From Herminiimonas arsenicoxydans (lineage in GTDB: Bacteria > Pseudomonadota > Gammaproteobacteria > Burkholderiales > Burkholderiaceae_D), in NCBI GenBank assembly GCA_000026125.1, contig CU207211.1:2604001-2668000 (forward strand): a stretch of 64,000 bases of DNA, given 5' to 3'. Position numbers and translations under genes: made by a program. Positions within the stretch are counted from its first letter, which is position 1, and every line of letters begins with the position of its first letter. The notes beneath the pieces were generated by a model. That model was not told where the DNA came from and ran no database searches. It was given only the letters and a program-made list of their open reading frames with translations. Below are positions 31,796 to 40,274 of this stretch, piece after piece.

Positions 31796-32215
31796 ATGCT
31801 TTGGATTAAAGCGCTGCACATCGTGTTTGTCATATCGTGGTTCGCCGGCCTGTTCTACCTGCCGCGCATCTTCGTCAATCTGGCGATGGAAACCGATACG
31901 ACCAGCACCACGCGGCTGTTGCTGATGGCGCGCAAGCTGTACCGTTTCACAACGATCCTGGCCTTGCCGGCCGTGGTATTCGGCCTTGCCCTGCTGTCTT
32001 ACGGTTTCGGCCAGGGACCCGGCAATGGCTGGCTGCACGCGAAGCTGGTGCTGGTTGTCGTACTGATCGGGTATCACCATGCCTGCGGTTCGCTGCTGAA
32101 AAAATTTGAACGCGGCGCCAACAAGCGTAGTCACACATGGTATCGCTGGTTCAATGAAGTGCCCGTCGTGCTGCTGCTGGCAATCGTAATTCTGGTTGTC
32201 GTCAAACCATTCTGA
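31796..32215 (+). CDS. HemJ-like / CopD-family membrane protein
   Basis: 139 aa with four membrane helices. The first reads IKALHIVFVISWFAGLFYLPRIFV, which matches HemJ (UPF0093), an oxygen-independent type protoporphyrinogen IX oxidase with a conserved His and Arg in this helix. Later WLHAKLVLVVVLIGYHHACG and HTWYRWFNEVPVVLLL also fit. HemJ is the usual such enzyme in many betaproteobacteria, and hemH lies in the same window. The assignment is by motif only; a CopD-type role cannot be excluded. Confidence 0.75.
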   Translation: MLWIKALHIVFVISWFAGLFYLPRIFVNLAMETDTTSTTRLLLMARKLYRFTTILALPAVVFGLALLSYGFGQGPGNGWLHAKLVLVVVLIGYHHACGSLLKKFERGANKRSHTWYRWFNEVPVVLLLAIVILVVVKPF

Positions 32216-32229
32216 TTTGAGGATATGTC

Positions 32230-32832
32230 ATGACCAAGGTCTGTGAATACTATTTTGCACCGCAATCGCCTTGGTCCTATCTCGGGCACGAGCGCCTGAT
32301 CGCGCTTGCCAGGCAATACGATGTGCACATCGAGATGAAGCCCGTCGACTTGCCGAAATTATTCAGCGTCTCCGGCGGTTTGCCGCTGGCAAAGCGTCCT
32401 CCGCAACGTCAGGCCTATCGTCTGCTTGAACTGAAGCGCTGGAGCGAACACCTTAATCTACCCCTGAATCCGCAGCCGAAATTTTTTCCGGTCTCGGGCG
32501 AACCATCGGCCAAGCTCATCATCGCCACCAAGTTCGCGCACGGCACCGATGCTGCACTCGATTTGACGAGCGCCGTGATGCGCGCCTTGTGGGCGGAAGA
32601 CAAAAACATCATGGATGCAGACACCCTGATTGCACTGGCGAATGCAGCCGGACACGATGGCGCGGCCTTGTTCAAATCGTCGGAAACTGCCGCCGTGCAA
32701 AACGAATACGAGCAATTCACCAACGATGCGATGGCAGCCAGCGTATTTGGCGCGCCATGGTATGTGGTAGACGGCGAAGCATACTGGGGCCAGGACAGGC
32801 TTGATTTCGTCGAACGCGCTTTTCAGAAATAA
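32230..32832 (+). CDS. 2-hydroxychromene-2-carboxylate isomerase-like protein (DsbA/GST-kappa fold)
   Basis: 200-aa thioredoxin-fold protein starting CEYYFAPQSPWSYLGHERLIALARQY, the S/P-x-S/W-Y motif that replaces the DsbA CXXC in the kappa/HCCA isomerase group. C-terminal VFGAPWYVVDGEAYWGQDRLDFVERAF has the cis-Pro region and the usual end. Family members isomerise chromene carboxylates with glutathione, but no aromatic-degradation genes adjoin it, so the substrate is open. It lies 14 bp after the HemJ-like gene. Confidence 0.85.
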   Translation: MTKVCEYYFAPQSPWSYLGHERLIALARQYDVHIEMKPVDLPKLFSVSGGLPLAKRPPQRQAYRLLELKRWSEHLNLPLNPQPKFFPVSGEPSAKLIIATKFAHGTDAALDLTSAVMRALWAEDKNIMDADTLIALANAAGHDGAALFKSSETAAVQNEYEQFTNDAMAASVFGAPWYVVDGEAYWGQDRLDFVERAFQK

Positions 32833-32941
32833 GCAGTACAAACACCCGCAACACAGAAACCATCAGCAGCAAAAGTTCGCACGGCGTATCGTCACGATAC
32901 GGTCATGCGTCTATTTTCATAACGGATAAAGGGCTCCCCTC

Positions 32942-34171
32942 ATGTCATCATCGCATTCCTATTTCTGTCCCTGCCCGCGCGGCCTGGAAATCGCCCTCGC
33001 CGAAGAACTCAACGAGATTGCTGCAGCACCCGGCAGCGGCAACACGCTGAAGGTTCATACGCAAGTACCGGGCGGCGTGCATTGCTCCGGCACCTTGCAG
33101 GATGCCTATCGCATCAATCTGCACTCACGCATCGCGTCGCGCGTGTTGATGCGCATGGCGCACGCCAGCTACACGACTGAAAACGACATTTACGATTTAA
33201 CGCTGGCGCAACCGTGGGAAGACTGGTTCGCCGTGCATCACACGATACGCATAGACGTCACTGCGATCAAATCGCCGTTGCGCAGTCTCGAATTCACCAC
33301 CTTGAAAATCAAGGATGCGATCTGCGACCGTTTCCGCGATATCTACAACGAACGGCCATCGGTCGATACCAAGATGCCGGACATGCGCATCGTCGGCTTT
33401 CTCGATGCACGCACCTTCACCCTCTATCTCGACACTTCCGGCGAAGCCCTGTTCAAACGCGGCTGGCGTCTCGATACCGGCGATGCGCCCTTGCGTGAAA
33501 ATCTGGCCGCCGGCCTGTTGCGCACTGCCGGCTGGAAGCCCGGCATGACGCTGTTCGATCCTATGTGCGGCTCCGGCACCATCCTGGCGGAAGCAGCGCA
33601 AATGCTGGCTGGCATTCCACCGGGCTTGCGTCGCAATTTCGCGTTCGAAAAATTCGCCGGCTTCAGCAAGGAAGAATGGGCGGCGATCAAGAACAGCGTC
33701 AAGGCAAATCCCATCCCCGCCGAGCCGACGATTTTCGGCAGCGATATTTCCGGCGACATGGTGGCCATGACCCGCAGCAATCTGAACAAGGCCGGCATCA
33801 CCTTTGATGTACCGCTGAAGCAGATCGAGGCGCAGGAAGTAAAGGCACCGAGCGAAACCCCGGGCATCCTGCTGACCAATCCACCGTATGGCGAACGCAT
33901 AGGCGTACGCGGCGACAGCACGATAGACGATGACGATATGGCAAAGGAATTTTTCAGCGCCTTCGGCACCACGCTCAAGCAACGCTTCGCCGGCTGGAAA
34001 GTATTTCTCTTTACTGCCGATCTCGGCCTGCCGAAATTATTGCGTTTGAAAGAAGCGCGCAAAACGCCTTTCTTCAACGGCGCACTGGAATGCCGCTTGT
34101 TCCGCTTCGATATGGTGGCCGGTTTCAATCGTCGCGAGCAGGCCAAACCCAAAACCGATGCTGCTGAATAA
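32942..34171 (+). CDS. THUMP-domain class I RNA methyltransferase (RlmL N-terminal-half type)
   Basis: 409 aa: ferredoxin-like/THUMP RNA-binding part (about 1-160, YFCPCPRGLEIALAEEL at the start), then a Rossmann methyltransferase domain. SAM motif I is LFDPMCGSGTILAEAA (DPMCGSG 206-212); motif IV is NPPYGE at 313-318, indicating N2-guanine or amino-group methylation. The layout matches the N-terminal half of E. coli RlmL (23S m2G2445), without the C-terminal RlmK half. The stop codon lies inside a 28-bp perfect palindrome. Confidence 0.87.
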   Translation: MSSSHSYFCPCPRGLEIALAEELNEIAAAPGSGNTLKVHTQVPGGVHCSGTLQDAYRINLHSRIASRVLMRMAHASYTTENDIYDLTLAQPWEDWFAVHHTIRIDVTAIKSPLRSLEFTTLKIKDAICDRFRDIYNERPSVDTKMPDMRIVGFLDARTFTLYLDTSGEALFKRGWRLDTGDAPLRENLAAGLLRTAGWKPGMTLFDPMCGSGTILAEAAQMLAGIPPGLRRNFAFEKFAGFSKEEWAAIKNSVKANPIPAEPTIFGSDISGDMVAMTRSNLNKAGITFDVPLKQIEAQEVKAPSETPGILLTNPPYGERIGVRGDSTIDDDDMAKEFFSAFGTTLKQRFAGWKVFLFTADLGLPKLLRLKEARKTPFFNGALECRLFRFDMVAGFNRREQAKPKTDAAE

Positions 34172-34188
34172 ATCGATTTATTCAGCAG
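34161..34188. repeat. 28-bp perfect palindrome overlapping the methyltransferase stop codon
   Basis: The half-site CTGCTGAATAAATC is followed directly by its reverse complement with no spacer. The TAA stop (34169-34171) is within it. AT-rich centre and no T-run; it could act as a transcript-end hairpin or a protein-binding site. Confidence 0.8.
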
Positions 34189-34212
34189 TGACTGAAAGGT
34201 AGATAGTGAAGT

Positions 34213-34236
34213 CTCCTGACACTATGTGGTCAGGAG
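34213..34236. terminator. Small hairpin downstream of the methyltransferase gene
   Basis: Perfect 8-bp stem CTCCTGAC/GTCAGGAG with an 8-nt loop, but no T-run on either strand. Offered only as a possible transcript end structure. Confidence 0.3.
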
Positions 34237-34341
34237 CGCTCGGGCATGATGCGTACGGCCAGTGAGCACTTCCCACGAGGACATCATCCACAGATTCGTC
34301 GTGTGATACGCGCGCAGCAAAGCGCGACCCTCCATGCTCAT
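34222..34341 (-). other. Possible small ORF or gene remnant (39 codons)
   Basis: A minus-strand reading frame, MSMEGRALLRAYHTTNLWMM then SSWEVLTGRTHHARALLTT, has protein-like composition and remains open for 13 further codons upstream of its first Met. It has no clear ribosome-binding site. Another frame in the same stretch (34178-34384) is also open, so neither can be preferred. No family was recognised. Confidence 0.2.
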
Positions 34342-34452
34342 GCCATAAGATTCCAGCCGCCCTTGTGCACAGCCAGCGCTTCATTCAAGTCCTTCCCGGC
34401 GCAATTGCGATGATTCGGCTATCCTTTTCACTTTGCAATACAGGAGAACTTC

Positions 34453-35931
34453 ATGTTGCGTGCCGCCAATAATCCGTTCCAGATGAAAGATCCTTCCCTG
34501 CTGCGCAATCTGGCCTACATCGATGGGACATGGGCAGGAGCGGCGACGAACTTCGACATCAGCAATCCTGCAGATGGCAGCATCATCGGCAGCGCGCCCA
34601 ACATGGGTGCAGAAGAAACTGAAACGGCCATCCGGGCGGCACAATCTGCGTTTCCTGCATGGGCGGCAAAAACCGGCAAGGAACGCGCCATCATCATGCG
34701 TCAGTGGTTCGACCTGATCATCGCCAACGTAGATGACCTGGCGATCCTGATGACGGCGGAACAGGGCAAACCGCTGATAGAGTCCAGAGGCGAAGTGATC
34801 TACGGCGCCAGTTTTATCGAATGGTTTTCCGAAGAAGCCAAGCGCGTCAGCGGCGATGTGATGGCCTCGACCTGGAACGATAAACGCACGCTCACGATCA
34901 AGCAGCCGATAGGCATTTGTGCAGCGATTACACCGTGGAATTTTCCGATTGCGATGATCACGCGCAAAGTCGCGCCAGCCGTTGCTGCCGGTTGTACAAT
35001 TGTGATCAAGCCGGCTGAACAAACCCCTTTGTCAGCGCTCGCCATCGCGGAACTGGCGCATCGTGCCGGTTTGCCGGCGGGCGTCATCAATGTGATCACG
35101 GCAGATGCAGAAAATTCTATCGTCGTCGGCAAGACCTTGTGTGCCAGCCCGATCGTGCGTCACGTGTCCTTCACCGGCTCCACACCGGTCGGACGCATAC
35201 TGATGGAGCAATGCGCCCCTACCGTCAAAAAAATCGCGCTGGAACTCGGCGGTCACGCGCCGTTCATCGTATTTGATGATGCCGATCTGGATGCGGCCGT
35301 CACAGGTGCATTGCAATCCAAATATCGCAATGCCGGCCAGACCTGCGTGTGTACCAACCGCTTTTATGTGCACGAATCGATTTACGATGTCTTTGTGCAA
35401 AAGCTCGCTGCAGGCGCAGCCAGGATCAAGGTCGGCAACGGGTTCGAGCAAGGTGTGCTGCAAGGTCCGCTGATAGACGACCAGGCAATCCGAAAAGTCG
35501 AACAACATGTCAGCGACGCTGTCAAAAAAGGGGCAAGCGTGATGACCGGCGGGAAAAAACATGCGCTGGGCGGACACTTTTATGAGCCCACCGTATTGTC
35601 GAATATCACCGACGACATGAGCATCATGCATGAAGAAACCTTCGGCCCGGTCGCAGCCATCGTCAAGTTCAAAACAGAGGATGAAGCAATTGCCGCGGCC
35701 AACAATACTGACTTCGGACTCGCCAGTTATTTCTATGCACGCGATATCAGCCGTGTCTGGCGCGTCGCCGAAAAACTGGAATACGGCATGGTTGGCATCA
35801 ACACCGGCTTGATCTCGAATGAAGTGGCACCCTTCGGCGGCGTCAAGCAATCCGGCCTCGGTCGCGAAGGATCGAAGTACGGCATTGACGAATATCTGGA
35901 AATAAAATATCTGTGCATGGGCGGCATATGA
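34453..35931 (+). CDS. gabD: NAD(P)-dependent succinate-semialdehyde dehydrogenase
   Basis: Oxidises succinic semialdehyde to succinate (GABA/4-hydroxybutyrate catabolism). Aldehyde-dehydrogenase landmarks: AITPWNFPIAMITRKVAPAVAAGC, the catalytic Glu in ALELGGHAPFIVFDDADL, the catalytic Cys in NAGQTCVCTNRFYV, and HEETFGPVAAIVKF. APFGGVKQSGLGREGSKYG near the end is typical of GabD. 492 aa, with a good AGGAG ribosome-binding site 6 nt before the ATG. No GABA transaminase adjoins it. Confidence 0.9.
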   Translation: MLRAANNPFQMKDPSLLRNLAYIDGTWAGAATNFDISNPADGSIIGSAPNMGAEETETAIRAAQSAFPAWAAKTGKERAIIMRQWFDLIIANVDDLAILMTAEQGKPLIESRGEVIYGASFIEWFSEEAKRVSGDVMASTWNDKRTLTIKQPIGICAAITPWNFPIAMITRKVAPAVAAGCTIVIKPAEQTPLSALAIAELAHRAGLPAGVINVITADAENSIVVGKTLCASPIVRHVSFTGSTPVGRILMEQCAPTVKKIALELGGHAPFIVFDDADLDAAVTGALQSKYRNAGQTCVCTNRFYVHESIYDVFVQKLAAGAARIKVGNGFEQGVLQGPLIDDQAIRKVEQHVSDAVKKGASVMTGGKKHALGGHFYEPTVLSNITDDMSIMHEETFGPVAAIVKFKTEDEAIAAANNTDFGLASYFYARDISRVWRVAEKLEYGMVGINTGLISNEVAPFGGVKQSGLGREGSKYGIDEYLEIKYLCMGGI

Positions 35932-36024
35932 GCATCGCCAGATCACGCCTGAAGCCAGGCTGATTCTGATTCACTCACCACACATCGGTCATGCGATTTG
36001 TTCACAAAGAAAAAAGTAAAACCG

Positions 36025-37293
36025 ATGCCTGACACACCTAAGCCATCAATCCGCCCAGCCGCCACAGTTGCGATCGCCAGCAGTGCACTCGCCATCATGC
36101 TGGCTGCCCTGTCGATGCTGGGCCCGTTTTCGATCGATACCTATCTGCCGGCCTTCCCCAACATACAGACCTCTCTCGGCGCCAGCGCACTCGAAGTCCA
36201 GCAAACGCTGACGGCTTACCTGTTTTCCTTTGCCGTGATGATCCTGTGGCACGGAGCCTTGTCAGATGCCTTCGGCCGCCGCAATATCATTCTGGTTTCA
36301 CTGGCCGTCTTTGCAGTGGCGACGCTGGGTTGCGCTGCAGCGCACAGCATAGAATATCTGTGGGCCTTCCGCATGCTGCAAGGCATCTCGGCCGGTGCCG
36401 GCGTGGTGATCGGCCGCGCCATCATCCGCGATCTGTATGCAGGAGCAGAAGCTGAAAAACTGCTGTCGCTGGTCACCATGATTTTTTCGATTGCACCGGC
36501 GATTGCGCCCATGCTCGGCGGCTGGATCGTCAAACGCATGGATTGGCGCGCGATCTTTCTGGCATTGTTTGCCTATGCAGTGCTGCTGCTTTTGTATTGC
36601 TACAAACGCCTGCCGGAATCATTGCCGCCAGAAAAACGCCATCCCTTCAATCCGCAATTCCTGTATCAAAGCTATAAACGCGTGTTTCGCTCACCGCTGT
36701 TTCATTTGAAGGCTGGCGCAGTGGCCTTCAATTTTGCCGGCATGTTTCTGTATGTTGCGGCGGCGCCGGTTTTTCTGGTCGAGCATCTTGGTCTGGGGCC
36801 GGATCAGTTCGGCTGGCAATTCGTGCCGACAGTGGCGGGAATTTTTTGCGGCGCATTGAGCGCCAACCGGCTGGCCGGCAACATTCCGCTCGACCGTCAG
36901 GTCTTGATCGGATTTGCCTTGCTGGTCGGCGCCAGCGTCTTCAATGTGGTTTATCACGCTCTCTACCCACCCATGCTGCCATGGTCGGTCGCACCACTGT
37001 TTTTCTATACCTTCGGCATGTCCATGGTGGCGCCCGGCGTCACGCTGATGGTGCTGGACCTGTTCCCGCATATTCGCGGCATCGTCGCTTCCTGCCAGTC
37101 CTTCGTATTGATGCTGCTGGGCGCGCTGGTTGCCGGCATCATCGCTCCTGTCTTGTCGCATTCACCGGTGTCGCTGGCAGCCGGACAACTGCTTTGCGCC
37201 GCCATTGCCTTGAGTCTGTGGCTGGGCGGGCGCAGTTACCGGCGCGCGCTGGATATGCGCAAGAAGGCAAATGCATGGGAAACGGTGGAATAA
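36025..37293 (+). CDS. Bcr/CflA-family multidrug efflux MFS transporter
   Basis: 422-aa, 12-helix major facilitator of the drug:H+ antiporter-1 group. Typical Bcr/CflA text: MLGPFSIDTYLPAFPNIQTSL, the motif A region GALSDAFGRRNIILVSLAVF, and RMLQGISAGAGVVIGRAIIRDLY. The start is placed at MPDTPKPS; a TTG nine codons earlier is in frame but disfavoured. Substrate unknown; family members export bicyclomycin, chloramphenicol or sulphonamides. Convergent with the diguanylate cyclase gene, only 12 bp apart. Confidence 0.88.
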   Translation: MPDTPKPSIRPAATVAIASSALAIMLAALSMLGPFSIDTYLPAFPNIQTSLGASALEVQQTLTAYLFSFAVMILWHGALSDAFGRRNIILVSLAVFAVATLGCAAAHSIEYLWAFRMLQGISAGAGVVIGRAIIRDLYAGAEAEKLLSLVTMIFSIAPAIAPMLGGWIVKRMDWRAIFLALFAYAVLLLLYCYKRLPESLPPEKRHPFNPQFLYQSYKRVFRSPLFHLKAGAVAFNFAGMFLYVAAAPVFLVEHLGLGPDQFGWQFVPTVAGIFCGALSANRLAGNIPLDRQVLIGFALLVGASVFNVVYHALYPPMLPWSVAPLFFYTFGMSMVAPGVTLMVLDLFPHIRGIVASCQSFVLMLLGALVAGIIAPVLSHSPVSLAAGQLLCAAIALSLWLGGRSYRRALDMRKKANAWETVE

Positions 37294-37305
37294 TTCAGCG
37301 CAACA

Positions 37306-39432
37306 CTAAACGGCAACGGCGCGGTTCTTGCCCTGCTTTTTTGCCGCATACATTGCGCCGTCCGCCAGCGTAATCAGCTGCTCTGCATGCGTGAGATCTT
37401 GCGGCCAATGCATGGCGATGCCTATGCTGCCTGACAGCGTTACGGTTGCAGCGCTCAAGACAAATGGTTGCTGAATCGCCTGCAATATCTTGTCGGCGAC
37501 TTCAAGCGCATCGGCGTCGCCGTTAAGCATTTCCAGCACCACTACAAATTCATCGCCCGCCAGTCGCACCACGGTATCGGTCGCACGCACCACACCGACT
37601 ATCCTTTGCCCCATCGTGCGCAAGAGTTCGTCCCCGGCTTCATGCCCATAGCCGTCATTGATGCCTTTGAAGCCATCCAGATCGATAAACAAAACCGCCA
37701 GCGGCTTGCCCAGGCGTGCTGCGCGCACTATGGCTTCCGGCAGCTTCTGCATCAGCGCGCGTCGATTCGGCAAATCGGTGAGCGCATCTTTCAGTGCCAT
37801 GTTCGTCAGCGTCGCCTGCAAAAGCTGCCTTTCGGTAATGTCGTGCAGGAATGCGATAAACAGCCAGCCATTGTGACGCGGCACCGAGGCTACCGCCAAC
37901 TCAACCGGAAATTCGAGGCCGTCGCGCCGCAGCGCACTCACTTCCACTCTGCGATTGATCACCTTGCTGGCGCCGGTATTGAGAAAATCCTGCAGGCTTT
38001 CAGCATAGGCTGCACGCTGCGCCGGAGGGATGATCATTTGCTCCACCTTCCGGCCGCACGCTTCGGTACGCGTCCAGCCCAGCAAATGTTCAGCCTGTTC
38101 ATTCCATTCGACGATGATGCCGTCCTGGTCGATCGCAATGAAGGCGTCATTGGCGTTGTGCAGGATCGCGCGCAATTCCGCCTCGCTATCCTGCAGACGG
38201 GCCTGGATTGCGAGTTGTTGCGCCAGCGATGCTTCCAGTGCCATGGCTTTTTGCTCGATCTCGCTGGTGCGCTCATGGACCAGGTTTTCCAGATTTTCAT
38301 TCAGCGCATGCAGGTGCATGACATGCTGCCGCTCACGCTCCACCATGCTGGCCAGCGTCATCGAAAGCAGATGCACTTCACGATAGTTGTTCGTGATCGG
38401 AATCGCTTTGATTGCACCATCCTTGGATTGATCCACGATAGCGGCACTTAAATCATCCAGCGGTTTTGCCAGGCGCCGCCCCAATGCAATGGCAACCAGC
38501 GCAAGCAGCAAGCCGATACCGCCACCCACCAGCAGAATCTGGTGTTGCAGACCGCGGAAATCTGCCAGCGCGATTTCTTCCGGCTGCCGTATCAGGACAG
38601 ACCATTTGACGGAAGCATCCGGATTGCGCAAACCGGTCTGCGCATAGCCGGTCAGATAGCGTCGACCATCCGCCCATGTTTCGGCAATGGCACCGGTACT
38701 ACCGATACGCGACAGATTCAGGCTATCGGTATTGATGGAGGTTTCTTCCAGATAGTCGGGGCCGAGAATGATCATGCCGTCATCCCGCACCACGATCACT
38801 TCAACCTGATATTGTCGATCCGTCGGCACCAGCAATTCATGCGCAATGCCGCGCGCCCAGTCCCAGCTGAGATGCACGCCGAGCACGCCGCGAAATTCGC
38901 CATTGCTGTGCGTGACCGGCAAGGCTATATCAACAAAGCGCCAGCTGCCATCGGGTCGCGACAGTTTGTTCTCCAGTAAAACGGCCGGATGATAGTCGCC
39001 GGTAAACAAGCCAATCTTCCCGCCGGAAAACCAGTTGCGCTGGCTGACGTCGGCGCCTTCCAGCAAACCCTCGCTGCCGGCAAACACCCTGCCTTGCCGG
39101 TCGGTCAAGCCTATCCATGCATAATCGGGAAAATACTGCCGGATATTGCTGAATATTTGACGTATTACGGCTGCATCATCTGCATCGCGCACCATGGGCA
39201 AATCGGCAATGGTGCGCGCATGATTGGCCGCATGCTGCATGCCGAGATCAAGCGAATCACGCATTTGCCACGACAGTTGCTGCAGACGCTCACGGGCCTG
39301 TTCCCTTGCATAATTGGCGGCAAAGTGATCGATCAGCACAAACAGCGCCAGCATGGTCACGACCACTGTTGCGCACACACCGGCTGTTACCAACGTGGCG
39401 AGCCGCAAGCGTTTTTCTTTTCGATGTTTCAT
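37306..39432 (-). CDS. Membrane diguanylate cyclase (Cache-HAMP-like-PAS-GGDEF)
   Basis: 708-aa inner-membrane sensor likely making cyclic di-GMP. Order: TM helix about 13-36; periplasmic Cache-type sensor about 45-295; second TM helix about 300-320; linker/HAMP-like segment and coiled coil to about 410; PAS domain about 415-535 (AILHNANDAFIAIDQDGIIVEWN); GGDEF domain from about 545. The active-site loop is AGDEF at 625-629, with the inhibitory RxxD (RATD) five residues before it, so activity and product inhibition are both expected. There is no EAL domain. Divergent from the small Asr-like gene. Confidence 0.9.
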   Translation of the reverse strand: MKHRKEKRLRLATLVTAGVCATVVVTMLALFVLIDHFAANYAREQARERLQQLSWQMRDSLDLGMQHAANHARTIADLPMVRDADDAAVIRQIFSNIRQYFPDYAWIGLTDRQGRVFAGSEGLLEGADVSQRNWFSGGKIGLFTGDYHPAVLLENKLSRPDGSWRFVDIALPVTHSNGEFRGVLGVHLSWDWARGIAHELLVPTDRQYQVEVIVVRDDGMIILGPDYLEETSINTDSLNLSRIGSTGAIAETWADGRRYLTGYAQTGLRNPDASVKWSVLIRQPEEIALADFRGLQHQILLVGGGIGLLLALVAIALGRRLAKPLDDLSAAIVDQSKDGAIKAIPITNNYREVHLLSMTLASMVERERQHVMHLHALNENLENLVHERTSEIEQKAMALEASLAQQLAIQARLQDSEAELRAILHNANDAFIAIDQDGIIVEWNEQAEHLLGWTRTEACGRKVEQMIIPPAQRAAYAESLQDFLNTGASKVINRRVEVSALRRDGLEFPVELAVASVPRHNGWLFIAFLHDITERQLLQATLTNMALKDALTDLPNRRALMQKLPEAIVRAARLGKPLAVLFIDLDGFKGINDGYGHEAGDELLRTMGQRIVGVVRATDTVVRLAGDEFVVVLEMLNGDADALEVADKILQAIQQPFVLSAATVTLSGSIGIAMHWPQDLTHAEQLITLADGAMYAAKKQGKNRAVAV

Positions 39433-39869
39433 GTCTGCCTTTTTCTACGCGCAGTGAAACTGCATACGCCTTTGGAAGCAAACGTGGCGGATAGTGATGG
39501 GAAGATTTCCTTAAAAAGAATTACTGTATTAAAAATTAGTATATGGAGTCGATTGAATAGATTTAAAGGTAATGCAAGCGACAAGGGATATGCTAGCGAT
39601 TTTTTACAATAGGACAGCGCATGTCTGCAGCAAGCCGGGAAACGCTGCTCTCAGTTGATGCGTGAGCGATGAATGTGTATTTTCATTTTTCTGAATCAGG
39701 ATGAGCGCACGGAGACAGTCAAGCGGAACAGCTGCTGCAAATGCCGTGAAAAAGATGAGAAAAAGCCAGCGTGTTTTTCAAAATAAAAACACCATTCATC
39801 TTAACGAAATCTTCACGCCACCATAGGCATTTCAGGGGTGAAAATTCATGCGAAATATTTTCGTGTATG
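39433..39869. other. Intergenic region, diguanylate cyclase to Asr-like gene
   Basis: About 440 bp upstream of the conserved leader element described next. AT-rich, with a possible hairpin GTGTTTTT/AAAAACAC near 39770-39790. No credible ORF or RNA gene was recognised; it must contain the promoter of the divergent cyclase gene. Confidence 0.4.
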
Positions 39870-39927
39870 CGTCAACCGCAATGTTTTTCTGACGTTATGT
39901 ACGTACGAACTGACTAACAGTTCGCAC
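39870..39927 (+). promoter_or_regulatory. Conserved upstream element and leader hairpin of the 39.96-kb Asr-like gene
   Basis: The 14-mer CGTCAACCGCAATG (39870-39883) and the following CTGACGTTA recur upstream of the paralogue at 57.3 kb. It is followed at 39906-39924 by hairpin CGAACTG-ACTAA-CAGTTCG, then CAC. The paralogue has a different hairpin sequence at the same place. Confidence 0.7.
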
Positions 39928-39958
39928 TATTTCATCCAACTTTAAAGAGAGCACTCAC

Positions 39959-40186
39959 ATGAACAAATTAATCGCTGCCCTGGTTGCTGGTCTGTTTGCC
40001 TCCTTCGCGTTCGCGCAAGCTCCGGCACCTGCTGCTACGCCAGCGCCAGCTGCTGCTCCGGCCGCTGCCAAAGCACATGCAACACCACATAAAACCAAAG
40101 CGCATGCAAAAAAACACAAAACCAGCAAAAAGAAAGCAAAAGCACCTGCTGCTGCCGCTCCAGCAGCCGCCCCTGCAGTCAAGTAA
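39959..40186 (+). CDS. Small secreted Ala/Lys/Pro-rich protein, Asr-like
   Basis: 75 aa. Signal peptide MNKLIAALVAGLFASFAFA, cleavage before QAPAP. The mature part is low-complexity Ala/Pro, then a basic segment with KAHAKK-type repeats of Lys and His, then Ala/Pro again. The composition resembles enterobacterial acid-shock protein Asr; this is a compositional, not an alignment-based, call. A paralogue of 105 aa is encoded at 57.3 kb with the same signal peptide and similar upstream DNA. A good GAGAG ribosome-binding sequence precedes the ATG. Confidence 0.8.
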   Translation: MNKLIAALVAGLFASFAFAQAPAPAATPAPAAAPAAAKAHATPHKTKAHAKKHKTSKKKAKAPAAAAPAAAPAVK

Positions 40187-40202
40187 TTCGCAGTAATGAA
40201 AA

Positions 40203-40227
40203 GACAGGCATAGCGCCTGTCTTTTTT
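40203..40227 (+). terminator. Intrinsic terminator of the Asr-like gene
   Basis: Perfect 7-bp stem GACAGGC/GCCTGTC with a 5-nt loop and six T residues, 17 bp after the stop. Confidence 0.92.
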
Positions 40228-40274
40228 AATTGCCGACTCAGACCGGACACTGAGCCGGCAGTTTTTTGCCTCCG

